This document shows positions 26,646 to 34,522 of a stretch of DNA of 64,000 bases, one piece after another. Source of the DNA: Levilactobacillus namurensis (GTDB taxonomy: Bacteria; Bacillota; Bacilli; Lactobacillales; Lactobacillaceae). The first letter of the stretch is position 1; the number at the start of each line of letters is the position of its first letter. The notes beneath the pieces are model-generated. The model saw nothing but the letters and a program-made list of their open reading frames with translations. It was not told where the DNA came from and ran no database searches. The stretch spans positions 1,798,001 through 1,862,000 of the forward strand of contig NZ_CP134159.1 in NCBI RefSeq assembly GCF_032197885.1. The letters run 5' to 3'. A program made the translations under genes and the position numbers.

Positions 26646-26681
26646 CATTCCTAAGGCCTTCATGGGCTTTAGGGATTTTTT
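26646..26681 (+). terminator. Intrinsic terminator after the GT2 gene
   Basis: ATTCCTAAGGCC, TTCAT loop, GGGCTTTAGGGAT, then TTTTTT. Confidence 0.85.
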
Positions 26682-26726
26682 AGTTGTTGGGTCCTTATCT
26701 ACCAGATTAGTTAACATTGTCCTAGC

Positions 26727-26967
26727 CAGCGCCTTACCGGCTAATCCATCGTCACCCTTTCTGCTCACCTACAGCTACCTTCTCCCAACCAGTACGACAT
26801 GAACAACCATACAACGATTCAAAATCCAACTTGAAACTAAAAGTAGTTTGCCAGCGAGTCTTAGAATCGTAAGCTGGATAATCCCAGAATTGTCAGTCAA
26901 GACGAAGGCAACCTAATTGGTTAACGATGCCTAGCGTAGCCCTGTCTGGCCGCCCGGCAAGGCGCTG
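26727..26967. repeat. Decayed or interrupted copy of the structured repeat
   Basis: Bounded by CAGCGCCTTACCGG (26727-26740) and its near-complement CCGGCAAGGCGCTG (26954-26967). The right end, AGCCCTGTCTGGCC, is identical to the closing stem of the copy at 42348-42502, but the matching left strand and the arms are not recognisable. It also holds the 16-bp GTAAGCTGGATAATCC (26869-26884), found inverted at 12267-12282. This accounts for most of the 414-bp gap between the GT2 and gntP genes; no gene is seen there. Confidence 0.45.
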
Positions 26968-27004
26968 ATCCACACAACCCTTTTGTCCTACGGTGCAGCC
27001 AAGT

Positions 27005-27034
27005 AAAAAAGGACCACCCCACGGGGTAGTCCTT
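27005..27034 (-). terminator. Intrinsic terminator of gntP copy 1
   Basis: Minus-strand AAAGGACTACCCC, GT loop, GGGGTGGTCC then TTTTTT. Confidence 0.9.
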
Positions 27035-27045
27035 TGCTTAGTTGT

Positions 27046-28401
27046 TTAGTGGAACAACATATTCATTAACAGAACCATCAGCAGACCGACAATCGAAATC
27101 ACCGTTTCCAACGTGGTCCAGACCTTGAACGTATCCTTGACACTCAAGTCAAAGTATTCAGAGAACATCCAGAAACCAGCATCGTTAACGTGTGAAGCAG
27201 CTAATGAGCCGGCCCCGATAGCTAAGGCAATCATGACTGGGTCGGCACCTAAGGTGTGCATCAACGGTGTAATCAATCCGGCGGCAGTCATCCCGGAGAC
27301 CGTTGCGGACCCCAGTGAGACCCGTAAGATCACCGTAATCAACCAAGCCAACACGATTGGTGACATCTTGGAGCTAGACATCAAGTCTTGAACGGCTTTC
27401 CCGACACCACCGTCAATCAGCACTTGCTTGAAGGCGGACCCACCGGCGATAACCATCAGTAACATGGCAATCGACTTGATAGCGGATTCCAAAGTCCCAC
27501 TGATTTGCTTCATCGAACGGCCCCGGTGAATCCCCATGGACCAGATAGCGAACAGTAAGGCAATGACCATCGCGATGACGGGGTTCCCGACCATCGTGAT
27601 CACGGCATCCAATCCATGCGGATTCTTCGGTGCCGTTCCGCCGTTAGCGACCATTTGGTAAATCGTCGCTAAGGCCATAAAGACCACTGGGAACAGGGAA
27701 GTCAAGACAGACATCCCAAATCCTGGGGTTTCCTTTAAGTCGAATTCCTTCACTTCACCGAAGGCAGGTAAGGACTTCTTGACCACGAACAATTCGGGAC
27801 TGAACTTCTTGATGACCCGCGTCCAGATAGGACCCGCAACGATCACACAAGGAATCGCCACGATGATCCCGATTAACAGCATTTCCCCCACGTTGGCGCC
27901 CAAGGCCGTTGCAACGGCGGTTGGCGATGGTTGTGGTGGTAAGAATCCTTGCGTCGCCGAGAGGGCCGCGGCCATCGAAATCCCCAGATAGAGGAATGGC
28001 ACGTCGGCTTCCAGCGCAACGGCGAACACAATTGGCGTAACCAGAACTAACCCGACTTCGAACAACAGGGAAATTCCGATCATAAACGAGGCAATCACGA
28101 TAGCAACTTGCAACCGTTTCTTCCCGAAGACGTTGATCAGCGTTCGCGCGATCCGGTAAGAACCCCCTGCGTCAGAAACTAGTCGGCCAATCATCGCACC
28201 AAATCCAAAGACGATGATCAGCTCACCCATTGAGCTACCGATCCCATTTTTAATGGAATCCGCAATATTAGCGGGGTTCATCCCCAGTCCTAATGCAACT
28301 AAAATGGACGTCGCAATTAGGGAAACAAAGGTGTTTAACTTCACCCGAATAATCAGGAAAAGCAGAAGTAAAATACCCAAAAGCAAAATCACAAACTGCA
28401 T
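27046..28401 (-). CDS. gntP: Gluconate:H+ symporter, GntP family (copy 1)
   Basis: 451 aa with ~12 membrane helices, full length for GntP. Landmarks: GFGAMIGRLVSDAGGSYRIARTL, AALSATQGFLPPQPSPTAVA (QGFxPPxP motif), LRVSLGSATVSGMTAAG and the conserved SHVNDAGFWMFSEYF. Imports gluconate or a related sugar acid for GntK. The ATG at 28401 lies in an AT-rich leader; a cre-like site at 28508-28521 suggests carbon catabolite repression. A paralog lies at 38896-40254; the two share most motifs but are clearly diverged. Confidence 0.92.
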   Translation of the reverse strand: MQFVILLLGILLLLFLIIRVKLNTFVSLIATSILVALGLGMNPANIADSIKNGIGSSMGELIIVFGFGAMIGRLVSDAGGSYRIARTLINVFGKKRLQVAIVIASFMIGISLLFEVGLVLVTPIVFAVALEADVPFLYLGISMAAALSATQGFLPPQPSPTAVATALGANVGEMLLIGIIVAIPCVIVAGPIWTRVIKKFSPELFVVKKSLPAFGEVKEFDLKETPGFGMSVLTSLFPVVFMALATIYQMVANGGTAPKNPHGLDAVITMVGNPVIAMVIALLFAIWSMGIHRGRSMKQISGTLESAIKSIAMLLMVIAGGSAFKQVLIDGGVGKAVQDLMSSSKMSPIVLAWLITVILRVSLGSATVSGMTAAGLITPLMHTLGADPVMIALAIGAGSLAASHVNDAGFWMFSEYFDLSVKDTFKVWTTLETVISIVGLLMVLLMNMLFH

Positions 28402-28507
28402 ATTCTTTTTCTCTCTTTTCTTATGCTCGATTCTGATAAAATCAATCTGCCGAAATTAATTTCAATCACTTTGCATAAGGCCTATTGTATGAAACTTTTT
28501 TTCGGGA

Positions 28508-28521
28508 TTCAAGCGTTTACC
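28508..28521 (-). promoter_or_regulatory. cre-like CcpA site upstream of gntP copy 1
   Basis: TTCAAGCGTTTACC keeps the AANCGNT core of the cre consensus, with mismatches at the edges. Similar GCGTTTAC or ACGTTTAC sites precede gntK and gntP copy 2. Confidence 0.45.
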
Positions 28522-28564
28522 TGAATATAATTTTCAATTTTATTATGAAAGCACCGTGAAAACG

Positions 28565-29017
28565 TTACCGGACAATCATTACAGAGATTGGAGAATATTT
28601 TGCCATATAGGCCGCCTGACTCCCAAAATATTTACGAACGCCACCCTTGGACAACGATCCTACGACCAATAAATCGGGTTTGACGGCAGGAATAATTGAC
28701 TTAACAATCGTTTCGCCAGGGTCGCCTTCCCCAATCACGACTTTGACGTCGGTCAGTCCGACCCGTTCGGCCAGATCCTTGTACCGTTGTAAGTGGTCGT
28801 ACAGGTCGTCGCGCTTTCCGTGCACGTAATCCTTGCTGAGGGCCTGGTAAATGTTCATGTTGTCGGACTCCAAGACTGAGCAGATCACCAGTTGCGCTTG
28901 GTCCGACTTGGCCCGGTTCATGGCATACTGGAAGGCCAATTGAGCATCCGGTGAATCATCCACCCCTACTAGAATACGTTTGAACTTCTTTGGATTCATT
29001 GATTGTGTGTCATCCAT
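28565..29017 (-). CDS. Universal stress protein, UspA family
   Basis: 150 aa, a single Usp domain. RILVGVDDSPDAQLAFQYAM at the N-terminus and the nucleotide-binding loop VVGSLSKGGVRKYFGSQAAYMAKYSPISVMIVR at the C-terminus. The G-2x-G-9x-G(S/T) pattern is only approximately met. Cytoplasmic; stress- or starvation-linked in general. SD GGAGG lies 10 nt before the ATG. It runs ahead of gntP copy 1 on the same strand, but a 163-nt gap with a cre-like site suggests separate promoters. Confidence 0.9.
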   Translation of the reverse strand: MDDTQSMNPKKFKRILVGVDDSPDAQLAFQYAMNRAKSDQAQLVICSVLESDNMNIYQALSKDYVHGKRDDLYDHLQRYKDLAERVGLTDVKVVIGEGDPGETIVKSIIPAVKPDLLVVGSLSKGGVRKYFGSQAAYMAKYSPISVMIVR

Positions 29018-29122
29018 GCCTATCCAACCTCCTCGAGATGTTTTAAGTAACCGTCTCCATTATACAGGAAAATCAGGAAAAATCCGCCCGCTGGAACCAA
29101 ACGCTAGCAGGAATCATTTCCC

Positions 29123-30037
29123 TTACCGCAATCGGTGCACCAAGTCCCGTCCCAACCAGTTCATGGCCGGGTACTGCCGGGCAGCGTGACTCCCCTGACT
29201 CAGTACCACAATCACTATTTTCTGGCCGCTGGTAGTCTTGAACAGGGCCGCATCATTTTGGACCCCCAGATCCGGGTACTCGCCGGTCTTGTTGTAGACC
29301 TGTGCGTGCGTGACCCGCAACGGCAACTTGGAATGGTTGCGGCAATGGTGCAGTAACGCCAACATCTGCCGGTCGGCGGTCTTTCCCAACAACCGGTGCT
29401 GGCTAAGTAACGTCAAGAAGCGGCTCAGGTCCCGCACCGAGGTCCAGTTATCGTGGCCCCGTTGTAACGCCCGCGTATCCATCAGGTGGCGGCCCAGGAC
29501 GGTTTGGGTAAAGTGGTGCTGGCGGATTACCCGGTTAACGGACTTCAGGCCTCCCGCCGTTGCAATCAGCTGGTTAGCCGCCGCGTTATCGGAATTATAG
29601 ATCATTCGTCGCAGGGCCTGTCGGGTGGTCGCCGTCAGGGGAAGTTTCCCTTGCTGGTGTTGTTGATAAATGGTCAGCATGATGTACAGCTTGATGGTGC
29701 TGGCCGCGCGTTGACGCTTGACGGCGTGGTTCCCCGTCTTCAGGGTCACGGTCGGCTGCGTGAGCCGGATCACCTGAACGGACCAACGCCCACCGACACC
29801 CCGCATATCGCGCTTGATCTGCCGGGTCAACCGAGCTTTTTGCCGGGTCGTCAGGGTTCGCCGCGGCATAGTTGCGGTCGCACGAGGTTTGGCCGCCCGC
29901 TTAGTATGCTTTGGCGACGCCGCCGCGCGGTGGACGGACGCCCCGGCTGCCGGTCGCGTCAGGTGATAGAAGAGTCCCCCGCCGCTAACCAGGACCACTA
30001 ACGCCAGTAGGACCCCGACTAATTTTCGAATCTTCAT
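29123..30037 (-). CDS. Class A beta-lactamase-fold serine hydrolase, membrane-anchored
   Basis: 304 aa. N-terminal membrane anchor (~residues 5-27), a basic Ala/Lys-rich linker to ~60, then a class A beta-lactamase/DD-peptidase domain. All three active-site motifs are present: S113-T-I-K116, S149-D-N151 and K250-T-G252. Class A enzymes that hydrolyse beta-lactams usually also carry an omega-loop ExxLN, which I do not see. Penicillin-binding or peptidoglycan-related hydrolase activity is therefore likelier than resistance. Predicted extracellular. The SD is weak. Confidence 0.85.
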   Translation of the reverse strand: MKIRKLVGVLLALVVLVSGGGLFYHLTRPAAGASVHRAAASPKHTKRAAKPRATATMPRRTLTTRQKARLTRQIKRDMRGVGGRWSVQVIRLTQPTVTLKTGNHAVKRQRAASTIKLYIMLTIYQQHQQGKLPLTATTRQALRRMIYNSDNAAANQLIATAGGLKSVNRVIRQHHFTQTVLGRHLMDTRALQRGHDNWTSVRDLSRFLTLLSQHRLLGKTADRQMLALLHHCRNHSKLPLRVTHAQVYNKTGEYPDLGVQNDAALFKTTSGQKIVIVVLSQGSHAARQYPAMNWLGRDLVHRLR

Positions 30038-30356
30038 TGACTTTCGGGCATCCCGCTAGCGGTGCCCGCACCTCCCTTTCCATTCGCATCCAGTCCTGCA
30101 CCAACGGCCATCAACTAGACCTAATGTGCTATCATCAAGTCAGCTACGGAGAAACCAGTTTGTCAGTTGCCAAGTTCTCTTTTAGGCCTAATCGTTAGGC
30201 TACAAAACTTTACTGTCTATTGAATAGTATAGCGCGATTTCCCCGCAAGCAAAAAAGTTATTGTAAGATTACTTCTATTATATATTGTTTGACCCGTTCC
30301 AATCGTTAAGCGGCTTCTCCGTTAAATCGTCAAGTTTTTTCTAAGAAGGTGACACC
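30038..30356. other. 319-nt gap without a large gene
   Basis: Holds the upstream region of the beta-lactamase-fold gene and, on the plus strand, the AT-rich promoter region of the small peptide gene (TTGTAA and TATATT boxes around 30263-30287). A short hairpin AGGCCTAA-TCG-TTAGGCT lies at about 30182-30201. Nothing else seen. Confidence 0.4.
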
Positions 30357-30443
30357 ATGTTTAAGAAACTTCTGATTATCGTACTCGCCATTATCGCTAT
30401 CGGGGCCACCCTAGCCCTGGCGCTTCCCGCGACACCAGCCTGA
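30357..30443 (+). CDS. 28-residue hydrophobic single-span peptide
   Basis: ATG at 30357 preceded by AAGGTG (5 nt spacing), TGA at 30441-30443. The peptide begins MFKKLLIIVLAIIAIGATLA and continues hydrophobic to PATPA: a two-Lys start, one membrane helix and no soluble domain. A strong terminator follows at once, so this is a complete mini-transcript of ~150 nt. It could be a membrane microprotein or a type I toxin-like peptide; no antisense RNA can be shown from sequence. Translation is inferred from the SD and the coding layout. Confidence 0.5.
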   Translation: MFKKLLIIVLAIIAIGATLALALPATPA

Positions 30444-30451
30444 TTCCGTCA

Positions 30452-30500
30452 AAAAAAGAGCTTCTTTCAAATGAATTGACCATTTGAAAGAAGCTCTTTT
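30452..30500. terminator. Perfect bidirectional terminator
   Basis: AAAAGAGCTTCTTTCAAATG / CATTTGAAAGAAGCTCTTTT, 20-bp perfect stem with a 7-nt loop. Shared by the small peptide gene (plus) and tRNA-Arg (minus). Confidence 0.93.
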
Positions 30501-30537
30501 AAGCTGCGATGAAGACCGTCCAATTATCTCGAATTGA

Positions 30538-30610
30538 TGACCCCACCCGGACTCGAACCGGGATCAGCCGCTTAGGAGGCGGGTGCCCTATCCAGTTGTG
30601 CTATGGGGCC
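30538..30610 (-). tRNA. tRNA-Arg(CCT)
   Basis: 73-nt cloverleaf on the minus strand. Acceptor stem GGCCCCA / TGGGGTC, anticodon loop CTCCTAA (anticodon CCT, reads AGG) and T-arm CCCGG-TTCGAGT-CCGGG; discriminator A; CCA is not encoded. One C-C mismatch at the outer anticodon-stem pair. It lies between the terminators of the helicase gene and the small peptide gene. Confidence 0.93.
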
Positions 30611-30611
30611 A

Positions 30612-30653
30612 TAAAAAACAATCCAACACTAATCATGCCATGGATTGTTTTAA
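30612..30653 (-). terminator. Intrinsic terminator of the DEAD-box helicase gene
   Basis: AAAACAATCCA / TGGATTGTTTT stem with a long loop and a T-run on the minus strand, immediately before the tRNA. Confidence 0.8.
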
Positions 30654-30664
30654 TTGTAAAGATG

Positions 30665-32002
30665 CTAATCGTGCGCCGCATCCCGGTCACGCCACTTTTT
30701 GCGCATCCCCTTGTTCTTGTTATGCCGGTTCTTATGCTTCTTGGATTTCTGCTTAGGCGCGGTTGGTGCCGTAACCTTAGCCGGTTGGCCAGTCGCCCCG
30801 TTAGTTCGCGGTGCCTGGGCTTTAACTGCTGGCTGGCCTGGTTGAGTCGCCGTGGTCGCGGTCACCGGTTCCGGTTTCTTTTCTTGTGGCTTGACCGCTG
30901 GCCGTTCGGTGGTCAGTGCCTTGTTCTGGAAGTAGATGGGGACCAACTGGTACTCGGTCTCACGCAAGAGCTTCTTCAAGTCCCGCAAATCATGGTCGTC
31001 ACCCAGGTTGATGACTTGACCCGGTTCGCCCATTCGGCCGGTCCGCCCCGCCCGGTGGACATATTCGTTCACCGTCGATGGCAGGTCGTAGTTGATCACG
31101 GCCGGCAGCTTAGGAATATCCAACCCCCGGGCCGCAACGTCCGTGGTCAGTAAGAGCCGCGTGCGCCCCTGGCGGAAGTCCTGTAAGGCTTTCTCCCGTT
31201 GCACCTGCCGCAGATCACTGGTCAGACTAGTGGCTGAGACGTGGTCGTGGTAGAACTTAGTGGCCGTATGCTTCAGGGTGTTAGCCTGCTTGAAGAAGAC
31301 CAGTGCCCGGAAGTTCGGAATCGCTAAGAGACGTTTCAACATCTGGTCGCGCTTGCCCATCCCAATCTGTAATAGGCCGTGTTGAACGGGGCCCTGCGTC
31401 TGGTCCTGTTCCCGAACGTCAATCCGTTCGACGGTCTGACCGAACCATTTCTCCAGTTCGTGTAAGATCGGCGTATCCGTTGCGGAAAAGAAGCCCAGTT
31501 GGACGTCCGCGGGGGCTGCTTGAGCCACCGCCCGCACGGTCTCTAACGTCTCTCCGGTCAAGAGGTCATCGGCCTCATCAATGATGATCAGGGAGACCAG
31601 GTGCGTCTTAAGTTTACGGTCCTGAATCAGGTTCAAGAGCCGCCCTGGCGTCGCCACCACGACCTCGGGGCGCTTCTTTAGCCGCTCAGTCTGCCGTTTA
31701 ACGTTGGCCCCACCGGTCAAAGCGGCGACCTTCAAGTCCAACAACTTGGCCCAGTCGCGCATCACCCGACTGGTCTGAATCGCCAGCTCTTGGGAGGGTT
31801 CGAGGACCAGGAGCTGCGTCCCGTCGCCCGGCAACAGGTTCGCCAAGGCCGGCAAGGTGAAGGCGACCGTTTTCCCGGAACCCGTAGGCGCTAGGCCTAA
31901 GACGTTCTGGTCGCCCGCCAGTGGGCCGTACACGGCCGTTTGGATTGCCGTGGGTTCTGTGTAACCCAGGGCCTTAAAATGTGCTTGATACTGTTCTAAC
32001 AT
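30665..32002 (-). CDS. DEAD-box RNA helicase
   Basis: 445 aa. Two RecA-like domains with all core motifs: Q motif region (TEPTAIQ), APTGSGKT (Walker A, ~residues 38-45), PSQELA, GG, TPGRLL, DEAD, SAT, ARGLDIP and HRAGRTGR. The last ~80 residues form a Pro/Ala/Lys-rich tail ending in a strongly basic stretch (KQKSKKHKNRHNKNKGMRKK), a likely RNA-binding extension. CshB/CshA-like roles in ribosome assembly or cold adaptation are probable; the exact paralog is unclear. Confidence 0.92.
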   Translation of the reverse strand: MLEQYQAHFKALGYTEPTAIQTAVYGPLAGDQNVLGLAPTGSGKTVAFTLPALANLLPGDGTQLLVLEPSQELAIQTSRVMRDWAKLLDLKVAALTGGANVKRQTERLKKRPEVVVATPGRLLNLIQDRKLKTHLVSLIIIDEADDLLTGETLETVRAVAQAAPADVQLGFFSATDTPILHELEKWFGQTVERIDVREQDQTQGPVQHGLLQIGMGKRDQMLKRLLAIPNFRALVFFKQANTLKHTATKFYHDHVSATSLTSDLRQVQREKALQDFRQGRTRLLLTTDVAARGLDIPKLPAVINYDLPSTVNEYVHRAGRTGRMGEPGQVINLGDDHDLRDLKKLLRETEYQLVPIYFQNKALTTERPAVKPQEKKPEPVTATTATQPGQPAVKAQAPRTNGATGQPAKVTAPTAPKQKSKKHKNRHNKNKGMRKKWRDRDAAHD

Positions 32003-32016
32003 AATTTTCCTCTTTT

Positions 32017-33021
32017 TTAGTCGTTTTCGTCAGCTGGAAAGCGTAGGTTGGCCGTGACCCGCAATGCGTATAGGACCTGGTTGACCTGTTGGCTCCAGCG
32101 TAACCACCGGCGATAATCGCCCATGTTTTGTGCCGCTTCGGGGGCCTGTAAGACCCGTGCGAAGTCTTCTACTTCCGGTAACATCGGGTTGGCCAAGGCA
32201 GGCTGGGTCAAGTCCACGACCTGACCGTCAGCCGCGTGTCGCGCGACCTGCGTCAGTTCCCCGGCACTATCGACACTCAGCGTCTCCTTCAACCCATAGA
32301 TCTCCGACCAGCTGTACGAGTTACTGGTCTTACCAAAGCTGACCGTCACGTCAAAATCCCCGTACCGCAAGACGGCCAAGCCCTTCCCGTCGGCGCCCGT
32401 CGCAATCAGTGTCGGGAAATACGCCACGTTAGCGGGTTGACCGAACAGCGCCACGGCTAGATAGATTGGGTAGACCCCTAAATCTTGCAGCGCTCCACCC
32501 GAGAAGGTCTTGGTAAAGACGTTCGGCTGTTGTCCCGCTAAAACTTGGTCGTAACGGGACGAATACTTCATATAAGTCAGCGACGCGCCCTGGACCGTAG
32601 GCAACTCGGCGACCGCCTGTTGTAAGGCCTGGAAGTTCGGCGTATGCACGTTGCGGGCCGCTTCGAAGAACCGCACGTTGGGGTGCTTGGTCAGCGTGGC
32701 CATCAACGCCGTCATCTCATCTTCGTTGCTGACTGCCGGTTTCTCCACGATCACCGAGATATCCCGCTGAATCGCGGCTAAGGCTTGCTCGAAGTGCAGG
32801 CTATTGGGCGAGGCAATATAGACCACGTCCAACTTAGCATTGGTCAACATCTCCTGATAGTCGGTGTACCCGGCTTCCGCGTGGTTTTTAGCCGCAAAGG
32901 TCTGGGCGGTCTCCGCGTGCCGCGAATACACCCCCGCTAACGTATACTTTCCCGACAACGCAAGTGCTTCGACCAGTTGCTGGGTGATCCAGTTGGTCCC
33001 GACCGTTCCGATTCGAATCAT
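32017..33021 (-). CDS. Gfo/Idh/MocA-family oxidoreductase
   Basis: 334 aa. N-terminal NAD(P)-binding Rossmann domain (IRIGTVGTNWITQQLVEAL), the family signature VEKPAVSNEDEM (EKP) near residue 95, and GGALQDLGVYPIYLA in the C-terminal substrate domain. Probably acts on a sugar or polyol; substrate unknown. The ATG at 33036 overlaps the SD GGAGGG; the ATG at 33021 is 7 nt after it and gives the expected N-terminus. It lies 14 nt upstream of the helicase gene and may be co-transcribed. Confidence 0.87.
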   Translation of the reverse strand: MIRIGTVGTNWITQQLVEALALSGKYTLAGVYSRHAETAQTFAAKNHAEAGYTDYQEMLTNAKLDVVYIASPNSLHFEQALAAIQRDISVIVEKPAVSNEDEMTALMATLTKHPNVRFFEAARNVHTPNFQALQQAVAELPTVQGASLTYMKYSSRYDQVLAGQQPNVFTKTFSGGALQDLGVYPIYLAVALFGQPANVAYFPTLIATGADGKGLAVLRYGDFDVTVSFGKTSNSYSWSEIYGLKETLSVDSAGELTQVARHAADGQVVDLTQPALANPMLPEVEDFARVLQAPEAAQNMGDYRRWLRWSQQVNQVLYALRVTANLRFPADEND

Positions 33022-33183
33022 AGCGCATCCCTCCATTTTATCTGATTGCCTTTATTTTAACAGTCCCACCGGACCAGGCATAGCGTGGACTTTAATTTTC
33101 TTAAAAAAGCCAGTGTCGGACCATGGTTTCTGCGGCTAAAAATGTTATATTGGGACTAACAAGTAATTTAAGGGGGGATACCG

Positions 33184-33558
33184 GTGAAAAGTCGGGAAAT
33201 TGCTTTATTTGGACTATCGCTGCTCGCCGGACTGACCGGTGGCTTTTCACTTCGCAAAAAACAACAGTCGCAACCTAACGAGTCCTCGCCACTCTTCTAC
33301 GCGGGAACTTGGCGGTTCGTGGACCCGCACAATCAGCGCCAGCACCAGTTAGAGATCAGTCCCAACCTGGATATTCGCATCGATGGGCGCGCCCTAGAAG
33401 TTACCGTTCAGGAACTCAACGAACACCAGCTAACGTTCCAGGATAAGTTCGGGTACCACCTGGTGATCCACGCCAACGAGCAGCGACCGGTCTCCTTCTT
33501 CGACGAAGCGGACGATTGTACTTACACCGTTCACGCGATTGAGCCCCCCACCCCTTAA
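33184..33558 (+). CDS. DUF4828-type small protein
   Basis: 124 aa from a GTG start with SD GGGGGG 6 nt upstream. One N-terminal hydrophobic segment (IALFGLSLLAGLTGGF) and then a small beta-rich domain (FYAGTWRFVD ... LEISPNLDIRIDGRALEV ... YTVHAIEPP), a pattern seen in lactobacillar DUF4828 proteins. Probably membrane-tethered. Function unknown. Confidence 0.7.
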   Translation: MKSREIALFGLSLLAGLTGGFSLRKKQQSQPNESSPLFYAGTWRFVDPHNQRQHQLEISPNLDIRIDGRALEVTVQELNEHQLTFQDKFGYHLVIHANEQRPVSFFDEADDCTYTVHAIEPPTP

Positions 33559-33575
33559 CGCTAAAACATACCTTA

Positions 33576-33622
33576 AAAAGACCTTCTTTCTCGCCGGACT
33601 AGCCGGTAGAAAGAAGGTCTTT
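33576..33622. terminator. Bidirectional terminator
   Basis: AAAGACCTTCTTTCT / AGAAAGAAGGTCTTT with an inner CCGG / CCGG pair. Confidence 0.9.
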
Positions 33623-33700
33623 GACGTTTGTCTTTCATTATTTTTGATGTTAGAGGCTGTTTCGAACGACCGCCACAATTAGTTTGTTTTAAGGCAATCC

Positions 33701-34477
33701 CTAGTCATCATGGCTGAAAGTGGCCCACTGGCGCCGGGTCCCGTTGAAGACCGACAACCCCACGGCCTGCGACTGACCACTCTGGGTCAAGCGGCCCGTG
33801 GCGTCATACTCGATCAACTGTACCGGTGACGCGTAGTGCTGCAGCTTGCCGTCCACGACCCACTCTGCTTGGTGCGGTAAGGCTGGTCGGACGAACTGGG
33901 TCAAGACCGCCTGCTTGGCCTGGATGATCACCCCTTGCTGGTAGGTGTTCTCCAACCGGGTGACCAACGCCTTTAGTTTCTGCCCCTGCTTCGCCATTGA
34001 CTGATTATCACTATTGAACTGGTCGTAATAGGCCACGCTGACCACGATTGGCAGGGTTCCCGTATCGTTGCCCACAATCTGGGAGAAGTGCGCGTACTGG
34101 CGTTTCGCCGAGCTGGTGAAGCTAAACGTGTGCACCACGCCGACCTTCATACTGGCCCCCTGCGAACGCGAGTAATTGTTACTGAAGTCGTCGTCGGAAT
34201 AGGTCGCCCCCGAGGTCGCTTGCAGGTAGACGAACTGGTGGTGCTTAGCCAACTGCTGAAAATCCAGGTACCCGCTATCCTGGTTAATCGACACCCCGCG
34301 GACTGGGAACTGGGCCAGTTGGGCCGCGTGATACTGCTGCCACTGGTGCCAGCCCCAGGTCCCGAATCCACCTAATAATAGGGCGATTAAAAGGACCACG
34401 ACGCGGTGCCACCGGCGTCGACGTCGAAACGTGTCTTCATATATAGGCTGATAATCGCGTCGTCTCACCCTGGTCAC
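33701..34477 (-). CDS. GH25 lysozyme-like membrane protein, probably without catalytic residues
   Basis: 258 aa. A very basic N-terminus (RRRRRWHR) and one membrane helix (~residues 25-42) precede a GH25-like barrel: FPVRGVSINQDSGYLDFQQL, FVYLQATSGATYSDDDFSNNYSRS, KVGVVHTFSF. Active GH25 enzymes have an Asp in the GVDVS-type first strand, a KATEG-type strand and a D-x-E pair. Here these read GVSIN, QATSG and V-S-V-A (LPIVVSVAYY). The expected acids seem replaced, so a structural or binding role in the wall is likelier than lysis. Transcribed alone. Confidence 0.7.
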   Translation of the reverse strand: MTRVRRRDYQPIYEDTFRRRRRWHRVVVLLIALLLGGFGTWGWHQWQQYHAAQLAQFPVRGVSINQDSGYLDFQQLAKHHQFVYLQATSGATYSDDDFSNNYSRSQGASMKVGVVHTFSFTSSAKRQYAHFSQIVGNDTGTLPIVVSVAYYDQFNSDNQSMAKQGQKLKALVTRLENTYQQGVIIQAKQAVLTQFVRPALPHQAEWVVDGKLQHYASPVQLIEYDATGRLTQSGQSQAVGLSVFNGTRRQWATFSHDD

Positions 34478-34522
34478 CGTTCCTCACAAATCTCTTTGCA
34501 CTATATTATACCATGACCGGGC

